Assembly (NCBI GenBank): GCA_036732005.1
Contig: DAINDF010000004.1
Location: 62,001 to 126,000 of the forward strand
DNA length: 64,000 nt
Direction: 5' to 3'
DNA from: UBA1926 sp036732005
GTDB taxonomy: Bacteria > Planctomycetota > Phycisphaerae > Phycisphaerales > UBA1924
The position numbers were made by a program, and so were the translations under genes. The notes below the pieces were generated by a model. The model did no database searches and was not told the DNA's origin. It worked only from the letters and a program-made list of their open reading frames with translations. This document shows, piece after piece, positions 1 to 8,091 of the stretch (position 1 is the stretch's first letter; every line of letters begins with the position of its first letter).

Positions 1-498
1 TGTGGGGGGGAACTTCCGCAGGTCCGGCGTGCGGCGCTGGATCAGTTCAACGATGCCCGGCCGCTCCGGGGCCTCCGGCGCGAGCAGCGTGGCCAGGCGG
101 CGCAGGAGGTCATCGCGAGCCTCGCCGTCCGCCCACCAGACCGCAAGCGCGACGACGCGGATCACCCTCGACGGCTGGGCGGGGGCCCAGGCGATGAGCC
201 GCGCACGCAGGCCGGGCCGCTCCCGCATGAAAAAGCCGAGGTGCACCGCGATGTTCCGCTCGGCTTCCGGGGTCTCCAGCACGCCCGCGCGGGCGAGGGC
301 GAGCAGCGCATCGCCCGCCAGCTCGGGCTGGTCGAGCAGGTAGGCGTAGGTGATCCACCGCCCGGCCTCCTCGATCGGCATCGGGTCGCGATCAGGAGGC
401 GTGGCCTCGGTCGCCGGTCGGGAGGCCTCGGGCTGGGCCGGTGTCGAGCCGGGCTGGTTCACGAGCAGGGCGGCGATGGCGACGAATGCGGTGAGCAT
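1..498 (-). CDS. hypothetical exported protein, C-terminus cut by window edge
   Basis: I do not recognise this protein. 166 codons are visible from the ATG at 498 and the frame stays open to the left edge, so the C-terminus is missing. The first ~20 residues (MLTAFVAIAALLVNQPG) are hydrophobic and look like a signal peptide or anchor. A Pro/Asp-rich linker follows, then a body rich in Leu, Ala, Arg and Glu that looks like packed short helices but carries no motif I can name. It starts 33 bases after the aldo/keto reductase stop on the same strand, so the two may be cotranscribed. Confidence 0.6.
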   Translation of the reverse strand, partial: MLTAFVAIAALLVNQPGSTPAQPEASRPATEATPPDRDPMPIEEAGRWITYAYLLDQPELAGDALLALARAGVLETPEAERNIAVHLGFFMRERPGLRARLIAWAPAQPSRVIRVVALAVWWADGEARDDLLRRLATLLAPEAPERPGIVELIQRRTPDLRKFPPT

Positions 499-531
499 GC
501 GGGGCCTCTCGGTCTCAGGGAGGTCGCGTGA

Positions 532-1539
532 TCAGCGGAGTTGGAGATTCTTGAACAGGTCGCGGAGCTCGGCGACCTCGGCGGGGGTCATCGGTGCGTC
601 CTGTCCGGCGCGGACATTGCACGCGGCCTGGCGGGCATTGCGGAACCCGGGGATGGTGCCCGCGACATTCGGGTGCGCGGAGACGAACCGGCAGCAGGCG
701 CTGGCGAGATCGGGCGTGGCGGCGCCGAACAGGGCCTTCATGGCGTCGAGCGCGGGCCTGAGCCTGCGGAGGTACTCGGGCTTGAACTCCTGGAGGTTCG
801 CGCGGACATCGCCGGGCTCGAAGGCCGGGGGCGCGTCGGCGCTGAACTTGTCGAGCAGCACGCCCTTGCCCACGGGCCCGAACGCGATGAACGAGATGTG
901 GTGCTCGGTCATCAGCCGCTGGACCGTCGAGCCCGGGCGGATGAAGTTGTCGGCGATGAGGTTGGCCCAGGACTGGAAGACGCTGGGCTTGAGAATCGCG
1001 GCCGAGCGCTCGAAGCCCGCATCGGAGTAGGCGCTCTGCCCGATGGCGCGGACCTTGCCCTCCCTGACGAGGTCGTGCATCACGCCGGCGGCGTCGTGGA
1101 TGTTGCCGGGGGCGCCGTCGGGGGCGAAGAAGTCGTGGTGCAGGTAGTAGATGTCGATGAAGTCGGTGCGCATGTTTCGGAGCGACTGCTCGCACTGGTG
1201 GCGGATGTGGAACGGCTCGTAGGCGTGGGCCGCGGTCCCCCGCATGTGCCCGACCTTGGTCGCAATAACCACCCGGTCGCGCTTCACCCCCAGCGTGTCC
1301 AGGCAGTCGGCGAGCATCCGCTCGGCCTTGCCGTTGCCGTAGATGTCGGCGTTGTCGAAGTGCGTAACGCCGGCGTCCAGCCCCGTCTTGATGCCCTCGA
1401 GGACCTCGGCGCGGTCGACATCGGCCCAGCCGATGGGGGCGCCGTTGTCGACCGAGTAGTTGGGCCCGCCCATGGTCCAGCAGCCGAACCCGACCTCGCT
1501 GACCTTGACGCCGCTGTTGCCGAGGGTGTGGTAACGCAT
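532..1539 (-). CDS. aldo/keto reductase
   Basis: NAD(P)H-dependent oxidoreductase of the aldo/keto reductase superfamily, 335 residues, the usual length for a cytoplasmic TIM-barrel member. Seen in the sequence: the N-terminal start MRYHTLGNSGVKVSEVGFG, the catalytic region HFDNADIYGNGKAERML with the Asp and Tyr of the tetrad, VVIATKVG with the Lys, and YYLHHDF with the His. The substrate cannot be read from sequence. The frame is open 30 codons further upstream, but the ATG at 1539 matches the family start. It is divergent from the membrane protein at 1632 across a 92-base gap. Confidence 0.9.
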   Translation of the reverse strand: MRYHTLGNSGVKVSEVGFGCWTMGGPNYSVDNGAPIGWADVDRAEVLEGIKTGLDAGVTHFDNADIYGNGKAERMLADCLDTLGVKRDRVVIATKVGHMRGTAAHAYEPFHIRHQCEQSLRNMRTDFIDIYYLHHDFFAPDGAPGNIHDAAGVMHDLVREGKVRAIGQSAYSDAGFERSAAILKPSVFQSWANLIADNFIRPGSTVQRLMTEHHISFIAFGPVGKGVLLDKFSADAPPAFEPGDVRANLQEFKPEYLRRLRPALDAMKALFGAATPDLASACCRFVSAHPNVAGTIPGFRNARQAACNVRAGQDAPMTPAEVAELRDLFKNLQLR

Positions 1540-1631
1540 GGGGGAGGATAGGGGGCGCCGGGGGCGGCCCGGGCTCTCAAAATCGGGGGAGAAACGGCGG
1601 CGTTCTGGGCGTGATCGGGCCGATTTCAAGT

Positions 1632-2279
1632 ATGATGCCCACGGAGGCGTTCGCCGCCATGCAGGACTCGCCCGAACAGATCGAGGCGTTGGACGGGATC
1701 ATCCCGCTCGAACCGGAGGTCGAGGTCAAACCCGTCCGCCCGCCGGTGGTCAACGCGGATCTGCCGCCCCCGTCCGCGGCGAGCAAGATCCGGATGCTGG
1801 AAGAGTGCGCCCGGGTCGAGCACGAGGCGTACCACCTGCCCGCGGTGCTGCTCGCGGGCGGGCTGCTGGCCGCCCTGATCCTGACGCCCCTGGGCTCGAT
1901 CATCGGCGAGATGGCCAACGGGCGGCCCTGGGCGACGCTGGGGGCGTTCTCGCTGTCCTTCGCGGCGGGCCTGGGCGTCGGGCTGGTGATCTTCGAGATC
2001 TGCTCGGCGTTGGGCGTGGTGACCGAGGCGCCCTGGAAACTGACGAGCCTCCGGCTGGCGGCGTCGTTCGCGGTCGCGGATGCGCTCGCGGCGGGGCTCT
2101 TCCTCCTGATCCCGTTCGACTTCATCCCGCAGGGGTTCGCGCTGCTCGCGTTCTTCGTGATGATGCGCACGCTGGTGGACCTGGACACGCAGGACGCGGG
2201 GATCGTGGCGCTCTCGCTCTACCTGCCCAGGTTCTTCATCGGCGTGTGGATCGCGTGGCAGTTCGGCCTGCTCGGGTGA
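1632..2279 (+). CDS. hypothetical multi-pass membrane protein
   Basis: Unrecognised integral membrane protein of 215 residues. An N-terminal soluble part of ~65 residues, acidic and Pro-rich, is followed by about four hydrophobic segments: one beginning PAVLLAGGLLAALILTP, one around LGAFSLSFAAGLGVGLVIFEI, one around VADALAAGLFLLIPFDFI, and a C-terminal one ending IAWQFGLLG. No catalytic or transport motif is visible. ATGs at 1632 and 1635 are both possible and a GTG at 1611 is in frame; none has a clear ribosome site. It converges on the TetR gene, which ends 5 bases further on. Confidence 0.7.
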   Translation: MMPTEAFAAMQDSPEQIEALDGIIPLEPEVEVKPVRPPVVNADLPPPSAASKIRMLEECARVEHEAYHLPAVLLAGGLLAALILTPLGSIIGEMANGRPWATLGAFSLSFAAGLGVGLVIFEICSALGVVTEAPWKLTSLRLAASFAVADALAAGLFLLIPFDFIPQGFALLAFFVMMRTLVDLDTQDAGIVALSLYLPRFFIGVWIAWQFGLLG

Positions 2280-2284
2280 GCCCG

Positions 2285-2851
2285 TCAGCGCGACGGGAGC
2301 GCACGCTCCAGCAGCGCCGAGGCCGCCTCGCGCGCCGACCGGGCCGGGCCGGGCGTCCCGCAGCATTGGGCCGCGGCGATCGCCCCGACAAACAGAATGA
2401 ACACCTGCTCGGCGAGCGCGGCCGGCTCGACGGCGCCGGCGTCCCGGGCGAGGTCGCGCAGGTGACGCTTGAGCAGCGTGTTGTGCTCGTGGCACGCGGC
2501 TCGGACGGGGTCGTCCGCATCGGTGAACTCGCTCGACGCCCGCACGAAGAGGCACCCCCTGAAATCGGGAGAGGCAAACCAGTCGGCGGCGGCGTCGAAG
2601 AGCGCCAACAGCCGACCGCGCGGGTCGGACGCCCGCCGCTCCATCTCGCCGATGAGCCAGCGGCGGGAGTCCTCGTCGGCCCGGCGAAGAGCGGCGAGGA
2701 CCAGGTCCTCCTTGGAACGGAAGTGCTTGTAGAGCGTCATCTTGGCAACGCCGGCCCGGGCCAGGATGGTGTCGATCCCCGCGGCGTGGTACCCCCGCTC
2801 GCGAAACACGGCGAGGGCGGCGTCAAGGAGTTGTTCGCGCTTGGAGACCAT
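2285..2851 (-). CDS. TetR-family transcriptional regulator
   Basis: One-component repressor of 188 residues. The N-terminal TetR DNA-binding domain is clear: an AALAVFRERGYHAAGIDTI helix, then the recognition region ARAGVAKMTLYKHFRSKEDLV, ending near residue 50. The rest is an all-helical ligand pocket with no family-specific signature. The gene is divergent from an AhpD-like protein and a thioredoxin. Two near-identical 16-base palindromes lie in the gap, one of them 8 bases upstream of this start codon, which fits autorepression plus control of the divergent genes. A redox or electrophile signal is inferred from the neighbours only. Confidence 0.92.
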   Translation of the reverse strand: MVSKREQLLDAALAVFRERGYHAAGIDTILARAGVAKMTLYKHFRSKEDLVLAALRRADEDSRRWLIGEMERRASDPRGRLLALFDAAADWFASPDFRGCLFVRASSEFTDADDPVRAACHEHNTLLKRHLRDLARDAGAVEPAALAEQVFILFVGAIAAAQCCGTPGPARSAREAASALLERALPSR

Positions 2852-2858
2852 ACCAGAA

Positions 2859-2874
2859 TATACAGATCAGTCTA
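2859..2874. promoter_or_regulatory. putative TetR operator, copy A
   Basis: Sequence tatacagatcagtcta, an imperfect palindrome that matches the perfect palindrome at 2936-2951 in 14 of 16 positions. It ends 8 bases from the tetR start codon, a position where bound repressor would block tetR expression. That the adjacent TetR protein binds here is inferred. Confidence 0.65.
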
Positions 2875-2935
2875 TTGTGATATTGCTCTCCATCGGCTCT
2901 GATCGGTCAGAAAATCTGAACAAGGCCGGAATAGG

Positions 2936-2951
2936 TAGACAGATCTGTCTA
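2936..2951. promoter_or_regulatory. putative TetR operator, copy B
   Basis: Sequence tagacagatctgtcta, a perfect 16-base palindrome of the AGAC...GTCT type common for TetR-family operators. It lies 83 bases upstream of the AhpD-like gene, a sensible place to control it. A weaker tcaga-aaa-tctga inverted repeat sits between the two copies at 2907-2919. Confidence 0.7.
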
Positions 2952-3033
2952 TTCTCATGGGGCAAGGCCGGGGCAGAGCCCGGTCCGGAACAAACCCAGC
3001 CCGGGCAGCCCCCGGGGGACAGGAGACGCAACC

Positions 3034-3585
3034 ATGCCCCGTATTGCTCCGATGAACCACGCCTCCGCGACCGGTGCTTCCAAGGACCTGCTCGACGCGG
3101 TCAAGGCGAAACTGGGCGGGACGCCCAACATCCTGACCACCATGGCCCACTCCCCCGCGGTGCTGAAGAGCTACCTCGACCTGAGCGGGAACCTGGGTGG
3201 GTCGTCGCTCTCGGCGAAGGTCCGCGAACAGATCGCGCTGGCGGTGGGGAACGCGAACGGGTGCGGGTACTGCGTCGCGGCCCACACCGCGATCGGCAAG
3301 GGCGCCGGGCTGACGGCCGAGCAGGCCGTCGCGGCCCAGCGGGGCGAGGCGGGCGACGCCAAGACCCAGGCGATCCTCGACCTGGCGCTGGCGATCACGG
3401 AGAAGAAGGGGTGGATCACCGACGCGGACTACGCCGCCGCCCGGTCGGCGGGCGTGACCGAGGTCGAGGCGATCGAGGTGCTCGCGACGGTCGTGCTGAA
3501 CATCTTCACCAACTACTTCAACCACCTCGTCGGGACGGAGATCGACTTCCCCAAGGCCGAGCTGGTCGAGACCAGCCGGGCCTGA
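3034..3585 (+). CDS. carboxymuconolactone decarboxylase / AhpD-like protein
   Basis: Small all-helical protein of 183 residues in the AhpD/carboxymuconolactone decarboxylase family. The redox signature is present: Cys77-Gly-Tyr-Cys80 followed by His84 in NGCGYCVAAHTAIG, the arrangement used by AhpD-like peroxidases for thiol chemistry. A good ribosome site (aggag) precedes the ATG. The gene is divergent from a TetR regulator across two operator-like palindromes and is followed by a thioredoxin gene 112 bases downstream. A peroxide- or electrophile-stress role is inferred from this context; the true substrate is unknown. Confidence 0.88.
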   Translation: MPRIAPMNHASATGASKDLLDAVKAKLGGTPNILTTMAHSPAVLKSYLDLSGNLGGSSLSAKVREQIALAVGNANGCGYCVAAHTAIGKGAGLTAEQAVAAQRGEAGDAKTQAILDLALAITEKKGWITDADYAAARSAGVTEVEAIEVLATVVLNIFTNYFNHLVGTEIDFPKAELVETSRA

Positions 3586-3697
3586 CCGAACGGGCGAACA
3601 CACGGGGCGGGTCGCCGGCGCGGGTGCGGCGCCGGCGGCCGCCCCGGCAGGAACACAGCGGCGCGGCCGGTGCGCGCTCGCGGAAGGGCGGAACGAG

Positions 3698-4042
3698 ATG
3701 TCGGGCGGCAACACACGCGAGTTCACGGCGGGCAACTTCGAGCACGACGCGCTCGGGTCTGAGCGTCCGGTGCTGGTCGATTTCTGGGCCCCCTGGTGCC
3801 CCCCGTGCCGGGCGGTCGGGCCGACGATCGACGCGGTCGCGGACGAGACCGCCGGTCGCGCCGTCGTGGGCAAGCTGAATGTCGACGAGCACCCGTCGAT
3901 CGCGTCGCGGTACGGGGTGCGGTCGATCCCGACCATGCTGGTTTTCGTCGGGGGAGAGGTGGTCGCGCGGTTCGTGGGGGTGCAGGACCGGGCCACGCTG
4001 GTAGACGCCCTCGAGACGCGGGCGTCGGCGGTCGGCGGCTGA
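3698..4042 (+). CDS. thioredoxin-fold protein
   Basis: Cytoplasmic thioredoxin of 114 residues, the typical length. The active site is Trp33-Cys34-Pro-Pro-Cys37, in WAPWCPPCRAVGP. WCPPC rather than WCGPC occurs in many bacterial thioredoxins. The family cis-Pro loop appears as RSIPTMLVF. There is no signal peptide. Its place downstream of an AhpD-like protein with a CxxC site suggests it could reduce that protein, as thioredoxin-like partners do in peroxidase systems; that pairing is inference. Confidence 0.93.
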   Translation: MSGGNTREFTAGNFEHDALGSERPVLVDFWAPWCPPCRAVGPTIDAVADETAGRAVVGKLNVDEHPSIASRYGVRSIPTMLVFVGGEVVARFVGVQDRATLVDALETRASAVGG

Positions 4043-4149
4043 TGATGGGCTTTCCCTCCTCCGTCGGCGCGGCCGACCGCCGCGCCGACGCTTCCCGCTG
4101 AGCATCTCGTGCCGCCCGCACGGATCGGCCCGGGCGGTACGATGCCCCG

Positions 4150-4926
4150 ATGCTGCTGCGGATGCTGTTCGTCACGCTGATCGGGGTGCTGGGCATGGCG
4201 GGTGAGGTCGGGGCGGGGGAAGGCCCGCCCGAAGGGTTCATCTTCGAATCGGTCGAGGTCGACGGGCGTGTGTACCCCTATGTGGTCTATCGCCCGCGGG
4301 GTCTCGCCGCGCCGGCGCGGGGGCTGGTCTTCCTGCACGGACGCGGCGAGTGCGGGGCCGACGGGTCGCGGCAGCTCGCGGTGGGGCTGGGGCCCAGGCT
4401 GTTGTGGGAGCCCGAGCGCTGGCCCTTTGTGGTGATCTTCCCCCAGAAGCCCGAAGGGGAGAGCGAGTGGGAGGACCACGAGGCCGCGGTGCTGGCGATG
4501 CTCGACCGGGCGATCGCCGTGCACGGCGTCGACCCGGCCCGCGTCGCGATCACGGGGTTGAGCCAGGGGGGTCACGGGACGATCCAGCTCGCCGCGCGGC
4601 ACCCGGCCCGCTTCCGGGCGGCGGCGCCGGTGTGCGGGTATGTCGAGCGGTGGTGGGAGGGCGGCGAGCGGATCGACCGCCCCGCGCCGGGCTCGGCCGA
4701 GGCCGCCCGGTATGTCGAGGCCTTCCGGACGACGCCGATCTGGCTGCTGCACGGGGGCAAGGACGATGTGGTGCCGCCGGGCGAGTCGGAGGCGCTGCAC
4801 CGGATCCTGACCGAGGGCGGGGTGTTGTCGCGCCTGACGGTCTTCCCGGAGGACAACCACAACTCGTGGGACAGCGCCTACGGGCGGAGCGGGCTGTGCG
4901 CCTGGCTCGCGGAGATGACCGAGTAG
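4150..4926 (+). CDS. secreted alpha/beta hydrolase (esterase/phospholipase type)
   Basis: Predicted exported esterase of 258 residues. The first ~23 residues are a hydrophobic signal peptide. The mature part has the alpha/beta-hydrolase fold: oxyanion strand LVFLHGRGECG, nucleophile Ser138 in GLSQGG, acid Asp205 or Asp206 in HGGKDDVVPP and His237 in DNHNSWD. The layout matches the phospholipase/carboxylesterase group related to dienelactone hydrolase and to C-terminal esterase domains of polysaccharide lyases. It starts 107 bases after the thioredoxin gene on the same strand. The substrate cannot be read from sequence. Confidence 0.85.
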   Translation: MLLRMLFVTLIGVLGMAGEVGAGEGPPEGFIFESVEVDGRVYPYVVYRPRGLAAPARGLVFLHGRGECGADGSRQLAVGLGPRLLWEPERWPFVVIFPQKPEGESEWEDHEAAVLAMLDRAIAVHGVDPARVAITGLSQGGHGTIQLAARHPARFRAAAPVCGYVERWWEGGERIDRPAPGSAEAARYVEAFRTTPIWLLHGGKDDVVPPGESEALHRILTEGGVLSRLTVFPEDNHNSWDSAYGRSGLCAWLAEMTE

Positions 4927-4978
4927 CGAGGCCCGTGGCCGTCCTCGGCGCGAGGATCGCAGCACGCCCCGGCCCGGG

Positions 4979-7639
4979 TCAGGCGACCGGCTCGGGGTCG
5001 GGCTTGGGCTCGCGGGCCTCGCCGGCCTGGGCCCGGGTCGCGACGCCGGCGGTCTCCGGGGTGATCCCGGCGCGATTCAGGTGGTCGTGCCAGGCCTGGA
5101 CATGGACATCCCAGAAGTGCTCGAAGGAATGCTCGAGCCCGTACCGCTGCATCGACTGGTGGGCGGCCGCCCCCATCTCCGCCCGGCGGGCGTGATCGGT
5201 GATGAGCGTGGTGAGATGCTCGACCCACGCGTCGGCGTCGGCGGCGCTGAGGACGAAGCCCGTGCGCCCGTGCTCGACGACCTCCTTGGGCCCGCCCTGG
5301 TCGGTGACGATGACGGGCAGGCCCGAGCCCTGGCTCTCCATCACCACCTGCCCCAGGGTGTCGGTCGTGCTGGGGAAGACGAAGAGGTTGCTGCTCGCGT
5401 AGATCGCGCTGAGCTCGGCCCCGTGGCGGAAGCCGAGGAACGCCGCGTCCTTGCCGCGGAGCTCGGCCTCCATCTTCTCGCGGTAGGGCCCGTCGCCCAC
5501 GATGACGAGGTTGGCGTCGACGCCCGCGTCCTTGAGGCGCTTGCGGACGCTCTTCCAGACGCCCGAGAGGAACGGCATGTTCTTCTCGACGCTGACGCGG
5601 CCGACATAGAGCACCTTGACGGACTTCTCGGGCAGCCCGAGGCGGCCCCAGATCGCGGGGTCGCGGTGCCTGGCGTGGAAGACGGACGCGTCGAACCCCG
5701 GCATGAGGCTGACCATGCGTTCGCGGGGGAGCCCGAGGCCGGCGAGGGCGTCGACATAGTCGTCGCTGCGGGTGAAGATGGCGCTGAACGGCTTGTAGAA
5801 GAAGCGCATGAACTTCTGGCAGAGGCTGGTCATGCCGTAGTCGTCGAAGAGCCGGTCGATGTAGGCCGGGAAGTCGGTGTGGTAGACGCCCAGGACGGGG
5901 ATGCGGAGCATCTTGGCGGCGAGGAAGCCCACGCACCCGACGGGCCCGGGCGTCGAGATGTGGATGACATCGGGCTGGTGCTGGTCCAGGTGGCGGAGGA
6001 TCTTCATCACCGGGGGGAGGCACATGTCGAGGTTGTCGTACTTCGGGAGCTTCATCGCGAAGGCGGGCTCGAAGTTGTAGACATTGGGCATGAGCGAGCC
6101 GGTCTTGCGCGTCGAGGTGATGACCTCGAGGTCGCGGCCGCTCTCGTGCGCGCGCTCAGCGACATTCTGGATAAACCGGCAGACCCCGTTGATGTCGTAG
6201 AAAGTGTCCGTGAACAGGCTCACGCGCATGGGTCGCTCCAGGACGCTCACCCCGGAACCCGGCGCGGCGGTCTCGTGCTCGAATCGTTCGAGGAAATTGC
6301 GTTCCTTGTTCTGGTGGAAGAGGCTGAAAAGGTAGGGAAGCTGCGCGAGGTGCAGGATGCCGTAGGACATCAGGTGCTCGGCGATGCCCGCGGGGTCACG
6401 CTTGCGGATCGCCTTGATGGCCCCCGGGCTCATCGCCTTGCTGATCACGGCGGAGAGGTCCTGCACGAAATCGGCCATCTCGTCGTGCTCGCTCAGCGGC
6501 GCGCCGGTGTTCCAGCTCGCGGGGTTGAGGCGGGCCGCGATGCGGGGGTAGCGGTCGAGCACCTCGGTCATCGCGGGCTTGAGCTGGCGGAGGATGGGCA
6601 GGGGCTTCTGGGCCTTCTTGCCCAGCCACATCTTGCGGGCGACCTTGTACGCCCCGACGCGCTTCTTGCTGGGGCTCCTGGCCTCGATGCCCGCGAAGCG
6701 GAGCAGCCGGGCCCCGAGATACCGCCCCGTCGGGCTCTGCCGGTCGTGCAGGTTGTCCGTGTAGTAGTGGGCGCCGACCGTCGCCAACTGGTGCGCCAGC
6801 AGCGCCGAGTGCCCCCCGACGCCCGCCTGCGTGCTCTCGCCGGCCATGACGCGCGCGAAGAACTCCCCCGGCGTGCGGATCTTTTTCCCGTCGTGGCTGA
6901 CAACCTGGGTGTAGGTCCGCCCGATGTTGAGCAGCGCGTGGTCGTCCGACCCGCCGGTGCGGGCCTTCTCCCACGGGCGGGGCCAGAGCGGCTCGATCCC
7001 GTGCTTGTCCGCCAGCGCGCGCACCCGGGCCGGCGTCAGGTCGTTGATGAACCGCACGATCGCGTCGGAGACCTGGTACGCGTGGGCCCCGTTGAGCCCC
7101 TCGAACCCCTTGAACAGGAGCGCGGCCCGCTCGATGTGCCAGCGCTCCAGCCGCCCGTTCTGGATGTAGAGCGGGTGGGCGAGCGCGTGGGCGAGCGCGT
7201 TCTGCCGCAGCCAGCCCGCGAACTCGTAGACATCCTCGCGGAGGCGGAGACGGTTGATCTGCTCGTCGAGCTCGGGCGTGAGCCCCCAGACCAGCACATG
7301 CAGCATGCACCGGTCCTCGGGGAAGCGGACCGAGACCTCCTGCCCCACGATGAACCGGTCGAACCCGCGCTCGGCCAGCTCCATCGCGCCCCGGATGGTG
7401 TCGTGGTCGGTGATGGTCACCAGGTCCATCCCCCGGGCCATCGCCTGCTCGTAGACACGCTCGGGGGGGCTGTAGCACTCGGGGCACCCGATGAACCCCA
7501 GCGCCGCCACGGCGGCGCCGTTGGAGGCCCAGGAGTGCACATGGGTGTCCATCCGCGTGACCACCGCGGTGGAGGGCCCGGTGATGTCGTCGCGGAGGTC
7601 CTCGAGCAGGCGGTCCGCGGTGCCACTTTTTCTGATCAT
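4979..7639 (-). CDS. PHP-domain phosphoesterase fused to GT4 glycosyltransferase
   Basis: Large two-domain enzyme of 886 residues. The N-terminal PHP metal-dependent phosphoesterase domain begins with MDTHVHS (His33-Val-His35), then TITDHDTIRGA and LAHALAHPLY, which supply the usual metal ligands. The C-terminal domain, from about residue 471 (MRVSLFTDTFYDINGVC), is a family-4 glycosyltransferase with a GCVGF N-lobe segment, VLYVGRVSVEKNM and the nucleotide-sugar region QVVMESQGSGLPVIV. A helical linker of ~100 residues joins them. The ATG at 7639 is preferred; another in-frame ATG lies at 7762. The fusion suggests transfer and phosphoester hydrolysis on one glycan or lipid, which is inference. 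Confidence 0.85.
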   Translation of the reverse strand: MIRKSGTADRLLEDLRDDITGPSTAVVTRMDTHVHSWASNGAAVAALGFIGCPECYSPPERVYEQAMARGMDLVTITDHDTIRGAMELAERGFDRFIVGQEVSVRFPEDRCMLHVLVWGLTPELDEQINRLRLREDVYEFAGWLRQNALAHALAHPLYIQNGRLERWHIERAALLFKGFEGLNGAHAYQVSDAIVRFINDLTPARVRALADKHGIEPLWPRPWEKARTGGSDDHALLNIGRTYTQVVSHDGKKIRTPGEFFARVMAGESTQAGVGGHSALLAHQLATVGAHYYTDNLHDRQSPTGRYLGARLLRFAGIEARSPSKKRVGAYKVARKMWLGKKAQKPLPILRQLKPAMTEVLDRYPRIAARLNPASWNTGAPLSEHDEMADFVQDLSAVISKAMSPGAIKAIRKRDPAGIAEHLMSYGILHLAQLPYLFSLFHQNKERNFLERFEHETAAPGSGVSVLERPMRVSLFTDTFYDINGVCRFIQNVAERAHESGRDLEVITSTRKTGSLMPNVYNFEPAFAMKLPKYDNLDMCLPPVMKILRHLDQHQPDVIHISTPGPVGCVGFLAAKMLRIPVLGVYHTDFPAYIDRLFDDYGMTSLCQKFMRFFYKPFSAIFTRSDDYVDALAGLGLPRERMVSLMPGFDASVFHARHRDPAIWGRLGLPEKSVKVLYVGRVSVEKNMPFLSGVWKSVRKRLKDAGVDANLVIVGDGPYREKMEAELRGKDAAFLGFRHGAELSAIYASSNLFVFPSTTDTLGQVVMESQGSGLPVIVTDQGGPKEVVEHGRTGFVLSAADADAWVEHLTTLITDHARRAEMGAAAHQSMQRYGLEHSFEHFWDVHVQAWHDHLNRAGITPETAGVATRAQAGEAREPKPDPEPVA

Positions 7640-8091
7640 CGCGCCCACTCCCGGGCTCACCCCGCGGCCGGTCCCGGCTCGGATCTCGCTGAACCGGATC
7701 CTCCGGACGGGCCCGCCCTGCACGGGTCCGCCAATCCTGGTTCGGGATTGCCCAACCGTCATTGTCGCCGCTCGGTGTGCCCAAGGCAACGCGGAGACAA
7801 CTCTTGAACTGTGAAGAGGTTGTGAAATCGGGCGGAGTGCTCGAACCCGCGGCGCGAAAGAAAACCCCGCACCGGTGAGGCGGCCGGTGCGGGGCTCTCG
7901 CAGGGGATGCCGTTCGGTCTGCGTCGGTTCCCAAACCGACGCCCGGACCCCCCTTCGCGTCTCTCTCCCCCGGCGGGCGTTGGCTCGCGGGAGCACCGAC
8001 ACTGTCCGATCCCCACGCCGGCCCGGCCACCGACCCGCGCGATCGGGGCCCCCGCCGGCCCGCACAGACGGCCTCTACCATCACGCGACCC
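7640..8091. other. divergent gene-free gap with structured DNA
   Basis: 452 bases between the PHP-glycosyltransferase gene (leftward) and the MBL-fold gene (rightward). I see no supported gene. It holds two strong inverted repeats close together: a terminator-like hairpin at 7865-7894 oriented leftward, and a perfect 9-base-pair hairpin with a 4-base loop at 7921-7942. Both could belong to the 5' leader of the leftward gene or to a small RNA. Confidence 0.5.
7865..7894 (-). terminator. intrinsic-terminator-like hairpin in leader of leftward gene
   Basis: An 11-base-pair stem (ccccgcaccgg / ccggtgcgggg) with an 8-base loop. Read leftward it is followed by gttttctttc, a good T-rich tail. No leftward gene ends upstream of it, so it would act inside the leader of the PHP-glycosyltransferase transcript or end a separate small RNA. 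Confidence 0.6.

Noticed and set aside
5081..7807. 908-codon plus-strand open frame opposite the PHP-glycosyltransferase
   Set aside because: Composition is that of an antisense shadow with no motif; the opposite strand has two recognised domains.
7815..7845. Minus-strand ggttcgagcactccgcc resembles a tRNA T-arm
   Set aside because: No matching D-arm, anticodon stem or acceptor stem could be built around it.
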